Origin: Nitrosomonas communis
GTDB lineage: Bacteria > Pseudomonadota > Gammaproteobacteria > Burkholderiales > Nitrosomonadaceae
Assembly (NCBI RefSeq): GCF_001007935.1
Contig: NZ_CP011451.1
Span: forward strand, 3,286,001-3,350,000
DNA length: 64,000 nucleotides
Direction of reading: 5' to 3'
The notes below the pieces were generated by a model. That model did no database searches, had not been told where the DNA came from, and saw only the letters and a program-made list of their open reading frames with translations. The position numbers were made by a program, and so were the translations under genes. Shown one piece after another: positions 1 to 8,484 of the stretch; the stretch's first letter is position 1; every line of letters begins with the position of its first letter.

Positions 1-58
1 TAAATAAGTTGCTATATTTTACTTCTGTGATTTGAAATCGGCGAGCAGAAGTTCACGC

Positions 59-313
59 CTAATGATTTGGGCTTGCTGGAATTACTAAGACAATAAAAGT
101 ATGAGGTTGCATTTCAGGATGCTCCTGAATTTCAACAACACGGACGAGAGTCGGCTCAAATGTCTCAGGATCAACAATAAAAGGCCGAATGATGAAATCG
201 CCTACCCCTGGCAATGAGTAGGGGGAGTGGGATGGATCATATAACTCATCGACATATAAAACTTTATCTACATCCCATGGAAACACAGCCCATTTTACAG
301 CCGGAAAACTCAT
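59..313 (-). CDS. Hypothetical 84-aa protein, paralogue 1
   Basis: This encodes a small soluble protein of 84 residues that I cannot assign to a family. It shares well over half its residues with the product of the gene at 592-846, including the blocks PAVKWAV, IIRPF, DPET and EMQPHT. There is no signal peptide or membrane segment, and the protein is acidic and rich in proline. The ATG start follows a weak ribosome-binding region. In the aligned paralogue, this ATG corresponds to ATA, and translation there begins three codons further upstream. Conservation of the reading frame between the two diverged copies argues that both are real genes. Function is unknown. Confidence 0.6.
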   Translation of the reverse strand: MSFPAVKWAVFPWDVDKVLYVDELYDPSHSPYSLPGVGDFIIRPFIVDPETFEPTLVRVVEIQEHPEMQPHTFIVLVIPASPNH

Positions 314-591
314 TGTCGTCGTTTGGCAACATTGTGAAATGAATGCCGAAGACTACAACAAATTTATGATATTGGCAAACTAAAATAGATATATCAACTA
401 TATGAATCAAAATAATTTATTATAAATCACATTACTCAAGATCAACGACCAAATAGCCGACTGACCAAGAAGAAAAATATGACTGATCATATCATCAAGA
501 CGACATGCCAGATATATCGGACATGCCTGATACTAACGTTTATTTACTAGATGTGAACAACTGAATTAACTACAATCGAAAAAGCTGATTC

Positions 592-846
592 TTAATGATT
601 TAGGTCTGCAGGAGTCACTACAAAAACGAGAGTATGGGGCTGCATTTCAGAATGATCCCGAATCTCAGCAACACGCACAGGAACTGGTTGACGTGTCTCA
701 GGATCGATAAGAAAGGGCCGAATGATTAAGCTGCCCTCGCTTGGCAGTGTACAGGGTGAATCCCATAATTCTTCGATATATGAGACTTTACCTTCATCCC
801 CTGGATACACAGCCCATTTTACAGCAGGAGTATTTATTGTTGTCAT
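592..846 (-). CDS. Hypothetical 84-aa protein, paralogue 2
   Basis: This is the second copy of the 84-residue hypothetical protein at 59-313, on the same strand and about 280 bp away. Conserved blocks are PAVKWAV, IIRPF, DPET, VRV-EI and EMQPHT. Differences are spread along the whole length, so the duplication is not recent. Sequence just upstream of both starts (TGTTGC followed by AAA) and the A/T-rich stretch beyond it (CAAATTTATGA) are also shared, so the duplicated unit is longer than the coding region. No domain is recognisable. Function is unknown. Confidence 0.6.
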   Translation of the reverse strand: MTTINTPAVKWAVYPGDEGKVSYIEELWDSPCTLPSEGSLIIRPFLIDPETRQPVPVRVAEIRDHSEMQPHTLVFVVTPADLNH

Positions 847-1208
847 TTAGCAACATCATAAAACAAATATGAATGTTACAACAAATTTATGACAAAATTA
901 TGATAAAATTATGATATTGATAAACTCAATTCATCATCCTTGTTCTTGCACTCCGGTTCTTCAAAGACCTACAGTTGAGCCAAAGCAGTCATCCACGCCA
1001 GAAAGCAGCAGCTTCTTACGTTCATAGCTTTCTATGGTCGACTATGGTCGAGCGTGAGATGAATACAATAATGGCAAGGGAAACCACTCCACCTGTCTTT
1101 GGTCAGGCTCGAAGCGAGACTACCCGATGCCGCTGATGGTCAACTCTTTTTAAAGTAGCAAAGATCATGATTAAGCAAAGCACGGCATATTTACGCGCAT
1201 CGTCTTTT
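847..1208. other. Intergenic, no gene seen
   Basis: This stretch of about 360 bp between the 84-aa gene and a phage-type gene fragment shows no convincing reading frame, RNA gene or repeat. It begins with short A/T-rich near-repeats (AAATTATGA). Confidence 0.5.
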
Positions 1209-1360
1209 CATTCCAATCCACCCATAACCGTACTTTTGCCAAAGCTCACGGCGAGCCGTACCTTTGTGTCAAGGATATTTGTGAAATATTAGGTGAGCTA
1301 AATAATAGCAAGGCAATAAAAGATGATGGCCATGAGTACATTGATAATCACACGATCTAA
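1209..1360 (+). pseudogene. BRO-N/antirepressor-type fragment
   Basis: An open frame without a start codon encodes about 49 residues ending in TAA. It includes AKAHGEPYLCVKDICEILG followed by NNSKAIKDDG. This matches the pattern of the BRO-N domain of phage antirepressors (a G-EPW-VAKDVC-LG core, then a N-x-KA run). The N-terminal beta strand is degenerate and everything after the domain is missing, so it is a relic of a phage or plasmid gene. The family assignment is from motif recall only. Confidence 0.45.
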
Positions 1361-1375
1361 CACGATCAGCCCCTT

Positions 1376-1477
1376 ATTCCATTTCTAAATCAAAACTGAC
1401 TTTGCCAGCTCACCTTACTGCATTATTGATACTGTCTGCGGCTCGCCTTCGCATCATGTTTGATTTGGAAATGAAAT
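1376..1477 (-). repeat. MITE-like repeat, copy A
   Basis: This is one of eight interspersed copies of a repeat of about 103 bp found in this window. It starts with ATTCCATTTCTAAATCAAA and ends with the imperfect inverted complement of that sequence. The inner part (tactgtctgcggctcgcctt) shows that this copy is inverted relative to the one at 27132. It lies between the phage-gene fragment and the decayed ISAzo13 element. Confidence 0.8.
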
Positions 1478-2644
1478 CGATCTTATGTACCGCTTGATAG
1501 CATAAACATTCTTAGCTCCGCTTAGCCTATATTCTTCTTGCTGCATTGTACTTGAAAGAAATGAATGCTACAGCCATATCGACTGCGGTCAGCTTCACGA
1601 TTATACTTTTCTAAAAATGTGATAACTGTATCGCATCGTAATCTGGTTAGGAATCAGGATTTAATAACCCCAGAAATTATGCAAGCAGATGGAATAGCAA
1701 CATAATTCCATTTCGGTAAAAACGGGTCAAACTCAATGGTGATATTTTCTTTAAAGCCATCAGCTACTTTGCGCCCAGTTTCAAATACCCTATCCATAAT
1801 TGAGATAAAGACCTTTAGTCCCTGAGAAGTTTTTGCTTTACTCATGACTGCTTTGACCCGCTCGACACTGGTAAAAATAACTCCACTACAAGCTTTGGTG
1901 ATATGAGGAAATAATCGATGCTCTATGGGATTATATTTTGACGTGTACGGGGGATAGTGAGCGATACGAATCTCAATAGCCAATTCATCTGCCAATTTCT
2001 GTAAATCCTCTTTAAAGATAGCGTGGCGTGCATTATTGCTGCCTCCACAGTCGCAGAGCAATAAAATACTCGTCGCCTTTGGATAGTCCAGTTGACCATA
2101 GTTCAACCACCCATGCCGGATACAGGCGCAAGCAAATTCAGAGGTATCATGGCTCGTGCCTAATACGATATAGCCGCTTTTGCGATGGATGTCATACAGC
2201 CCATGAGGCACAATTTTACTGTCTGCCAGGGATGCAAAATCATGATCATTGATCCGCACGACCTCAGTGGTATAGAGCTTTCCGGGGCGATAAAAATTAC
2301 CGATCAATTCTTTTTTTTAACGTCCATACTCATCACCGGATTACCCTGGACCCGGTACTCTTCTTTGAGGCGCTCGATATTTTTGAACTGCTCGTCCCGA
2401 TGCGGCAGGTTCTTTTTCCCGGCTTCAACCTTGAAGGCTTGACGGCGGCGAAAATGATGTTTGTCGAGCAATTGATCAACAACGGTCACACTCACGCTAA
2501 ATCCGCACTGTTTTAGCTTCTCAGCCATTTCGTTGCGGCTCAAATTTGACCACTTTACGGATTCATCCATTGGTGAGCCGGCAGTATGATTTTTTAACAT
2601 CTCTTTCAAGAAACAAATGTAACACAATGGTTTTACAGCAAATA

Positions 2645-3976
2645 TTAAGTAGCCTCAGGAACAGGGGTAAGATTAAACCCCAGCTTCCGAGCGCGAGCAG
2701 TCAGATGATGCAACACGCGTTGACGATATCGCTCCTCATAGTACTCCTGCCCTTTATCGACGTACTCGGTTCCTTTCGTTAGCATCGTGTAGATCAAGCG
2801 CGCCAGTTTGTGTGCTGTCGCTGTGATTGCCTTTGCCTTGTCGAGTCTGCCACATAATCTTCTGTAATAGGCACCCAGTGCAGACTGGCTGGATTTCAAT
2901 GAAACTGCCGCCATGCGCAGTGCCTGAGCCGCACGGTTCGCTGTGCGCTTGCTTGCCCCCGATAGCACTTTTCCGCCCGATATCTTTGTTCCAGGACACA
3001 ACCCAAGCCACGAGGCAAACTGCTTCGCACTCTTGAACCTGCTCATGTCAGCGCCCACTTCACTCAGGACTTTCATCGCAATCGTCACTTCGATGCCGTC
3101 AATTCGCGTCAAATCAACCCCACACATGCCAATCAGATGGGCACGCAAATCAAATTTGGGAGCGTTCTTGACATTGGAGCGGCGCTTCTTCTGGCAGATC
3201 TCTACCTTGTGCACCTGAAGTGCCGCCAGCATGGTTTCAAGCTGCCGGTCACATTCGGTGAGTCGTTCGCTGTAGGCGTCATAGAGTGACATCGCTTGCT
3301 TGAGTGCAAACAGGTGTTCTTCCCGCCAATTCCCGACTAACGATTTCTCAATCTCGTCTTTGCCAGCCCGGATGCGATTGCTCTTGAGATTCGCCAGGAT
3401 GTGCCCATCTCTCTCACCAGTAATGATGGCACGAACGATCTTTTGACCGGTTTCGCCCACAATATCCGAAATCACGTTCGCCAATTGTATGTTCATTTGC
3501 GCCAGAGCCTTTTGCATATGTTGCACATGTCGCGCCTGATAACGGATCAGCATATCGCGTTGACGAGATATGGCTCGTAGTGCACATATCTCATCTTTCG
3601 GACGGAATGCGCCAGACAACAACCCAAAGCTCATCAGTTGCTGTAACCATTGGCAGTCCAGTACATCCGACTTCCAGCCAGAAACATTTCTAACGTGCCG
3701 CGCATTTACTAGATACACAGTCAGCCCGCGCGACTCCAAAAGTTCATACAGTGGAATCCAGTATACCCCCGTCGATTCCATTGCCACAGTGTCAATTTCA
3801 CAGGCCTCTAACCAGTCCGCTAAACCATTCAGGTCTGCGGTGAAACTCTTGAATTCCCTTACCGGCTTGTTATCTCGATCCGGCGGTACCGCCACAAAAT
3901 GGCTCGCAGAGCCAATATCAATCCCCGCTGCATTCGGATGGATTAACTCCAATTTACTTCGCTTGAACTTTGCCAT
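2645..3976 (-). CDS. IS110-family transposase (DEDD recombinase)
   Basis: This 443-residue recombinase moves the surrounding element. The N-terminal RuvC-like domain has AAGIDIGSASHFVAV, AMESTGVYW and a SDVLDCQWLQ segment where the family usually has DA-DA. The C-terminal Transposase_20 domain contains IGMCGVDLTRIDGIEV, ASWLGLCPGTKISGGK and SGASKRTANRAAQ, including the serine-bearing segment. I chose the ATG at 3976 because GGAGG lies just upstream and the residues after it match the family start. The frame stays open for 49 more codons upstream, but that stretch covers a structured non-coding region. The gene appears intact, so this copy may be active. Confidence 0.9.
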   Translation of the reverse strand: MAKFKRSKLELIHPNAAGIDIGSASHFVAVPPDRDNKPVREFKSFTADLNGLADWLEACEIDTVAMESTGVYWIPLYELLESRGLTVYLVNARHVRNVSGWKSDVLDCQWLQQLMSFGLLSGAFRPKDEICALRAISRQRDMLIRYQARHVQHMQKALAQMNIQLANVISDIVGETGQKIVRAIITGERDGHILANLKSNRIRAGKDEIEKSLVGNWREEHLFALKQAMSLYDAYSERLTECDRQLETMLAALQVHKVEICQKKRRSNVKNAPKFDLRAHLIGMCGVDLTRIDGIEVTIAMKVLSEVGADMSRFKSAKQFASWLGLCPGTKISGGKVLSGASKRTANRAAQALRMAAVSLKSSQSALGAYYRRLCGRLDKAKAITATAHKLARLIYTMLTKGTEYVDKGQEYYEERYRQRVLHHLTARARKLGFNLTPVPEAT

Positions 3977-3996
3977 GACATCCTCCATTATCTCTA

Positions 3997-4160
3997 TTGG
4001 AATGTCGCGCTGGTTCAGGTACGTCGTTGTACTCACTCTTTCAAACGGGATGTCCGTTGCCACGGACTCACCAATGTCGCCGACGTGACCCATGACCACG
4101 CTAAAAAACGGGCGGATTAGCACCAGTGATGTGTCGGTCTTCTCCAGCGCGACATTCCAA
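3997..4160 (-). ncRNA. Candidate IS110 bridge RNA region
   Basis: A perfect 17-bp inverted repeat (TTGGAATGTCGCGCTGG at 3997-4013 and its complement at 4144-4160) encloses about 130 bases directly upstream of the transposase start. IS110-group elements are known to transcribe a structured bridge RNA from this non-coding end that specifies target and donor. The position and pairing fit such an RNA, but I have not folded it or found its guide loops. Confidence 0.45.
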
Positions 4161-4853
4161 CTTTACTCCTCAAGCTCTGACGCCGCTTGTTTCTTCTGCG
4201 CGCCTTGCCGCCTCTAGCGGATTACTACGCTAAAAAAGCTTCATCCAGCCCTGCCATCGTCTCCACAACTGACTTTCGCCCACCCCCTGCTTGCCGAATA
4301 CGTTTCTCCTTTTCAACAACGGCATCTTTAACTCTTTCAGGCCACGGCTAACGGTGCCTTCATCGCAGTGTAATACCTGACAAAGGTAGGTGATCCCTCC
4401 GTGACCCAGCTTTGCCGCCTCAACGGCAGCATAGCGGCGGCGGTCTTTTTCCGATAAGCTGTGATAAAAATTGCGCATTTGCGCTTCGACTTCCGGGGCA
4501 TAGGTGGTTATCTTCATTGTCAGAACATAACCGAAATACTCTATCCGCGGCAACTTAATTTACAACTCAAAGCTCTGGAGTTATTGAATCCTCGTTCCTT
4601 ATCGGGCAAAACAATTTGCTCATCATTGGTTATTCTGTTTCTTTACTTTGGGAGAATGCTATGAACAACCAACAACGAAAAGCAACCCCTTGCTCGCAAG
4701 TGTACTAAAATTAATAGTTCTCTTGATGTTTTGCAACACAGCAGCGGCTATTGACTCTTCGGTAAAATCTAATACCACAACGATGCCCAACACAGAGTGT
4801 TTGTTAAACTGGGCGCAGCCATTCTACCCTAGTTTATTTTCGTCAGCGCTGCA

Positions 4854-4872
4854 AGAGGTGCAATTGTCCGAC
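4854..4872 (+). repeat. Target site duplication, left copy
   Basis: The 19-bp sequence agaggtgcaattgtccgac flanks the left end of the IS1202-group element and is repeated exactly at its right end (6228-6246). Confidence 0.85.
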
Positions 4873-6227
4873 TGTAGAGAACAAATAAACTGTCCGGACT
4901 TGTAGCAAATGATCTGTCCGGTTTATATGGAATCCTGGGAGGATTTCAGATGAAACGGACAGAATGGCTACAGGAGACCAGGAAGATGAGATTTGAAGAA
5001 GCGTATGAAAGCTATAGAAAAAGGAGCCTTACGCAATCGGAAGCGGCGTTATTGCTTGGAGTATGTGATCGCACATTCCGGCGCTATATGAACCGGTATG
5101 ATGAGGATGGTTTGGATGCGTTATTAGATAGGCGTCTTGTGCAGGTATCACACCGACGGGCACCAGTAGATGAAGTCATGCGGTTGGTCGAGCACTATCG
5201 CAATCGCCACATGGGTTGGAATGCCAAGCACTTCTATGCCTGGTATCGTTCTGGCGGTGGTAATCGCAGTCATACGTGGGTTAAAAACCGGCTACAGGAA
5301 GCCGGACTGATTGAACATACCAAGAAGCGAGGCACGCACCGTAAGAAGCGTGAGCGGGCTCCTTTGATTGGTATGATGATTCATCAAGATGGCAGTACGC
5401 ATGAATGGGTTTTGGGACAGAAATGGGATTTGATTGTCACGATGGATGATGCCACCAGTGAGCACTACTCGATGTTTTTCGTTGAGGAAGAAAGCACTAT
5501 GAGCAGCTTCCAGGGCGTACAGGAAGTCATTGAGAAGCACGGGTTATTTGCCTCATTTTACTCCGATCGTGGCAGCCACTACTGGTACACGCCAGAAGCA
5601 GGAGGCAAGGTTGACAAACAGAATCTCACTCAATTTGGACAGGCCATGAAACGATTAGGAATCGAGATGATTGCAGCCTATTCGCCAGAAGCACGCGGAC
5701 GCAGTGAACGCATGTTTCGCACGCACCAGGAACGTCTGCCTAAAGAACTAGTATTAGCTGGGATTACCGATATGACAGCAGCTAATCGGTATCTGAAAGA
5801 AGTCTATATGCCTACTTTCAATGCCGAGTTCGTACAACCGGCATCCGAGGAAGGTAGTGCTTTTGTACCATGGATTGGTGGAGAGCTTGCGGACATCCTC
5901 TGTGAGCGTCATGAGCGCGTTGTTGGCTATGATAACTGTGTTAGCTTTGAAGGTTTAAAGCTTCAAATCCCGGCAGATCGTCATCGCTGCCATTATGTGA
6001 AAGCAAAAGTCATCGTACTGCGCTATCCAAATGGACAAATAGCTATCACGCACGGCCCAAGGAAGCTTGCGACATATGATTCGTCTGGCAAGGAAATAAA
6101 ACTGAACAGTACAGTTGTTGCGTAAATCCGCCGCCACAACTGCGCAATGAATTAATAGACAATTCATTGCGTTTCAAAGTGGACAATTTATTTGCTACAA
6201 AACCGGACAATTCTATTTGTTGCTAAT
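4873..6227 (+). mobile_element. IS1202-group (ISNCY) insertion sequence
   Basis: This element of about 1.36 kb has one transposase gene and long imperfect terminal inverted repeats of about 47 bp. Each terminus carries two sub-repeats of the form (A/G)CAAAT-N4-5-TGTCC, one outer and one inner, which could be paired transposase-binding sites. A 19-bp direct repeat flanks the element, in keeping with the unusually long target duplications known for this group. It is inserted in the lipase-like gene. Confidence 0.85.
4950..6125 (+). CDS. IS1202-group transposase
   Basis: This 391-residue DDE transposase drives the surrounding element. An N-terminal helix-turn-helix (residues 15-65, TQSEAALLLGVCDRTFRRYM) is followed by a DNA-binding linker and an rve-type catalytic core. 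Likely acidic residues lie in VTMDDAT, FYSDRGSHYW and SPEARGRSER. The C-terminal part is the small beta-rich domain usual for this group. The ATG follows GGAGG, and the whole frame is intact, so the copy may be functional. Confidence 0.9.
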   Translation: MKRTEWLQETRKMRFEEAYESYRKRSLTQSEAALLLGVCDRTFRRYMNRYDEDGLDALLDRRLVQVSHRRAPVDEVMRLVEHYRNRHMGWNAKHFYAWYRSGGGNRSHTWVKNRLQEAGLIEHTKKRGTHRKKRERAPLIGMMIHQDGSTHEWVLGQKWDLIVTMDDATSEHYSMFFVEEESTMSSFQGVQEVIEKHGLFASFYSDRGSHYWYTPEAGGKVDKQNLTQFGQAMKRLGIEMIAAYSPEARGRSERMFRTHQERLPKELVLAGITDMTAANRYLKEVYMPTFNAEFVQPASEEGSAFVPWIGGELADILCERHERVVGYDNCVSFEGLKLQIPADRHRCHYVKAKVIVLRYPNGQIAITHGPRKLATYDSSGKEIKLNSTVVA

Positions 6228-6246
6228 AGAGGTGCAATTGTCCGAC
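6228..6246 (+). repeat. Target site duplication, right copy
   Basis: This is an exact copy of the 19-bp sequence at 4854-4872, marking the right junction of the IS1202-group element. Confidence 0.85.
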
Positions 6247-7384
6247 CCTTATACTATCGCTATTACCCTAACACCAATTCTTATGTGGGTGCTTCCTCTG
6301 CAGATAACCATGTTTACTACCAAGGACCGACCGATCTCTCACCAAGAGACATGGGTGATTTATCCATTTTCTTAAAAAAGTCAGGATGTGGAGCATTGGC
6401 ATACCCTGTTATTTTTATTCATGGCTTAGCCTCTTCAGCCGAAACATGAGCAGCATTTAGAGACTATCTAATCAATAATGCTAAATGAACATTCGGTGGA
6501 ATCCCTTCTTACACTCATGACACAAAAACGGTTAATATTAGCTGCCCATCAAATCCTAGCCCGCCTATTAGATGTACGGGTGATGTGGGCGATTTTTACA
6601 CGTTAAGTTTCTCTGATAATCAAGGACTCTCTTTAGATGTCCAAGGCGGTAAATTAGCAGCCATCATTAAAACCGTTTTAGATAACAATCTCCAAGCCAC
6701 AAAAGTTCTTCTGATTGGGCATAGCACGGGTGGGCTTGCTGCAAGAGAATATCTGCAAGGATTAGCAAGAGTACTCGATGCAGAAACTCCAATCCTATAC
6801 CGGGAGGATGTCGCGAAAATTATTACTATTGGAGCCCCGCATCAAGGAAGCTTTTGGGCCGAGGCATGTAATGCCCAATTCGATATTCTTAATAATGCCG
6901 GTATCTGCAAGCTTTTTCATTTGAATATTGATCCGAATAATATTGTAGTCGAGGAACTCCAACCAAATAGTTCAGCTTTAAACAATCTTAATGATTTAGC
7001 TACTCACCCGCTTCCATCCAATATAGTTTATGTTTCGGTAGTTGGAATAGGCCAACCTATTTTGTCTAGTTTAACTGATTTCCACGATGGGGATGGTATT
7101 GTATCGGATAGCTCCCAGAATCTAATATCAGTAACTGAGAGTCTACCTCTCCAACAGCAATCGATTAAAGTTAATATTCCTTTCAGAGAATGCAGTAATA
7201 GAAAGAAATACCGGATGTCGGGAGTGTCGGTTAAACTCACACCTGTGAGACAACCGATATAGGTGTAGGGGCAGAAATTTTAAGAAATTTACAGTGAATT
7301 TAACAAACAAACGCACTGATTTTCTCTGCATCACAAAATAAACAGATAGAAGATACTCCACCCGGCTGACAATATACTATTGAT

Positions 7385-7630
7385 CTACCTCTTAATCATG
7401 AGGACTATTTTCTCTGCAATCATTCCCAAAATTGGAATGATTACAGTGGCTCTACCTAACTTGCGGGGAACTCTGCGCTCTGTATCATCCTCGATATATC
7501 TGATAAATGCTGCAGCATCATTCTTTTTGGAATTAGCTTTAAAACAAATAACGGAGACCCGATGCGAGCGTAATTTAACACCGTCGAGTATAAAAATTTT
7601 ATAGCAAACGAAATTATTATCTATATACAA
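7385..7630 (-). CDS. Doubtful hypothetical ORF, 81 aa
   Basis: An open frame from a TTG codon would encode a basic protein of 81 residues with a central hydrophilic part (KANSKKNDAAAFIRYIEDD) and a hydrophobic C-terminal segment (GRATVIIPILGMIAEKIVLM). I recognise no family and see no clear ribosome-binding site. The composition looks more protein-like than the overlapping frame on the other strand. It may be a remnant of a longer gene. Confidence 0.2.
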   Translation of the reverse strand: MYIDNNFVCYKIFILDGVKLRSHRVSVICFKANSKKNDAAAFIRYIEDDTERRVPRKLGRATVIIPILGMIAEKIVLMIKR

Positions 7631-7670
7631 GCTTCTAAATTATATCATCGACCACTTAATTAATAAGGGG

Positions 7671-7910
7671 ATGGAAATGAAAAACTTAACCCAAACTCAA
7701 ATCAATTATCTCAGGGAAAAGCTTGAATTAATCAGTTCTGACGAGGAATTATTCCGTGGGTCTTTGCCTGAATTATCAGCGGAAGATAAGCTGATACTGG
7801 TAAGGGACCAAATTAAAAAATTACTTGCTTGGGTAGAATCTGGAATGAGGGTACATGAAGAAGCATACGTAGGCAAAGAGGTAGAGCATAGTAATTTTGG
7901 GAAAAGATAG
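7671..7910 (+). CDS. Hypothetical 79-aa protein
   Basis: This encodes a small, acidic, largely helical protein of 79 residues (TQTQINYLREKLELISSDEELF, then DKLILVRDQIKKLLAWVESG). A strong purine-rich site (AAGGGGATGG) precedes the ATG pair at 7671 and 7677, and the second may be the true start. No family is recognised. Sequence after the stop (to about 8035) looks like decayed coding DNA, so a second gene of the same unit may have been lost. Confidence 0.45.
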   Translation: MEMKNLTQTQINYLREKLELISSDEELFRGSLPELSAEDKLILVRDQIKKLLAWVESGMRVHEEAYVGKEVEHSNFGKR

Positions 7911-8108
7911 TAGAAGATATACAAAAGCACGGCGGCACGCTCGGAAGAGAGCTGTCGCAGGTCAGAAGGAAAGATTGCAGTAATTTACCAATCTGCACCA
8001 GATGTAATTGAATTCTTGAGCAAAAAAGAGAAATAAGCTAGTCAATGGCGAGTTGTGGACTGAAATAAAACAAGACAGGTTAGCCGCTTTGAGTAAGATA
8101 ATAGGTGA
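7911..8108. other. Degenerate intergenic stretch
   Basis: No intact gene is visible. Short open pieces (for example near 7930-8035) end in stops and lack starts, suggesting decayed coding sequence. Confidence 0.4.
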
Positions 8109-8156
8109 TGGTTGCGGGAGTAGGATTTGAACCTACAACCTTCGCGTTATAAGTCC
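8109..8156 (-). repeat. tRNA-fMet 3'-half remnant (att-like)
   Basis: These 48 bases match the 3' half of the initiator tRNA gene at 10273-10320 at 42 positions, on the same strand, including the T-arm and the CCA end. The 5' half of a tRNA is absent. A partial tRNA copy in direct orientation at the far side of a short segment is the usual trace of an element that integrated into the 3' end of the tRNA gene. Confidence 0.75.
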
Positions 8157-8484
8157 GAAAAATTTAGCATTTATCTGTATTGATCATTATTTAATTTAAA
8201 TTAGATTTGTTTAGAAGGTTGCTGTGATGTTTTACCATGTAGCATTCCCCCTATGAGTTAGAAAATGCTTTTTGGAAGTAGTAGAATCTTCCAGGATAAG
8301 AAGAACAGCAGGACCAAGGAAGGCCAATGAATTATTTTCTTTATTTAATTAATCAATCCATTATTTAACTATAGCTGGCGAAGAATACTGAGACCAAAGC
8401 AACCTTATCCTCATTTACTTCGGCCCCAAATTTTCCAGTATTAGCAAGAGAGGGAATGAGGTTTCCCTTTCTATTGATACGCTA
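8157..8484. other. Intergenic, nothing recognised
   Basis: This A/T-rich stretch of about 330 bp lies between the tRNA remnant and the RTX-like gene. I see no gene or clear repeat in it. Confidence 0.4.

Larger units (their letters stand above)
2601..4227 (-). mobile_element. IS110-family insertion sequence
   Basis: This element of about 1.63 kb is inserted in the ISAzo13 transposase gene. Its limits were estimated by rejoining the interrupted reading frame (DEAFLA, then LKNHTAGSPMDE), so they are uncertain by several bases. One transposase gene fills most of it, with about 250 bp of non-coding sequence upstream and only about 45 bp downstream. A long upstream non-coding end is the layout of the IS110 group rather than the IS1111 group. 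No terminal inverted repeats are evident, as expected for this family. Confidence 0.75.
1654..4517 (-). pseudogene. ISAzo13-family transposase, split and frameshifted
   Basis: Three pieces on the minus strand add up to one ISAzo13-family (Rhodopirellula-type DDE) transposase. The N-terminal part starts at the ATG at 4517 (MKITTYAPEVEAQMRNFYHS), the middle part is about 2304-2600 (TAGSPMDESVKW) and the C-terminal part is 1654-2307 (CDCGGSNNARH, PPYTSKYNPIEHR). Three lesions are visible. An IS110 element sits between the N-terminal and middle parts. A one-base deletion near 4306 shifts the frame out of RIRQAGGGRKS. A run of eight A residues on the coding strand at 2311-2318 is one short of restoring KKKELIGNF. 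The last of these could be bypassed by -1 slippage, but the other two leave the copy dead. Confidence 0.8.
4648..7262 (+). pseudogene. Secreted lipase-like alpha/beta hydrolase, decayed
   Basis: Fragments on both sides of an IS1202-group element belong to one exported lipase-like gene. The 5' part has a signal sequence (LKLIVLLMFCNTAAA) and then CLLNWAQPFYPSLF. After the element come YYRYYPNTNSYVG, SSADNHVYY, the VIFIHGLASSAET segment and the nucleophile elbow GHSTGG near 6718-6735. Lesions include the insertion, a frameshift near the start (MNNQQRK lies in another frame), a one-base shift just after the element, and two in-frame TGA codons at 6447 and 6486 where tryptophan fits (WAAFRDYLINNAKW). 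The end after 7150 also looks degraded. The intact protein was probably a PGAP1-type or triacylglycerol lipase. Confidence 0.75.

Noticed and set aside
3977..4123. 49-codon upstream extension of the IS110 transposase
   Set aside because: Family similarity and the GGAGG site place the start at 3976. The extension covers the inverted-repeat region.
6400..6500. Use of TGA as a tryptophan codon
   Set aside because: TGA is a normal stop here (for example at the end of lplT, and in prfB regulation), and the lipase gene has further lesions, so simple decay explains the two codons.
7380..7604. Plus-strand frame of 74 codons after the lipase remnant
   Set aside because: It has no ribosome-binding site and its composition is not protein-like. 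It overlaps a slightly better minus-strand frame.
8109..8160. A functional tRNA gene (apparent TAT anticodon)
   Set aside because: Only the 3' half is present, the anticodon stem does not pair, and the sequence is a degenerate copy of tRNA-fMet.
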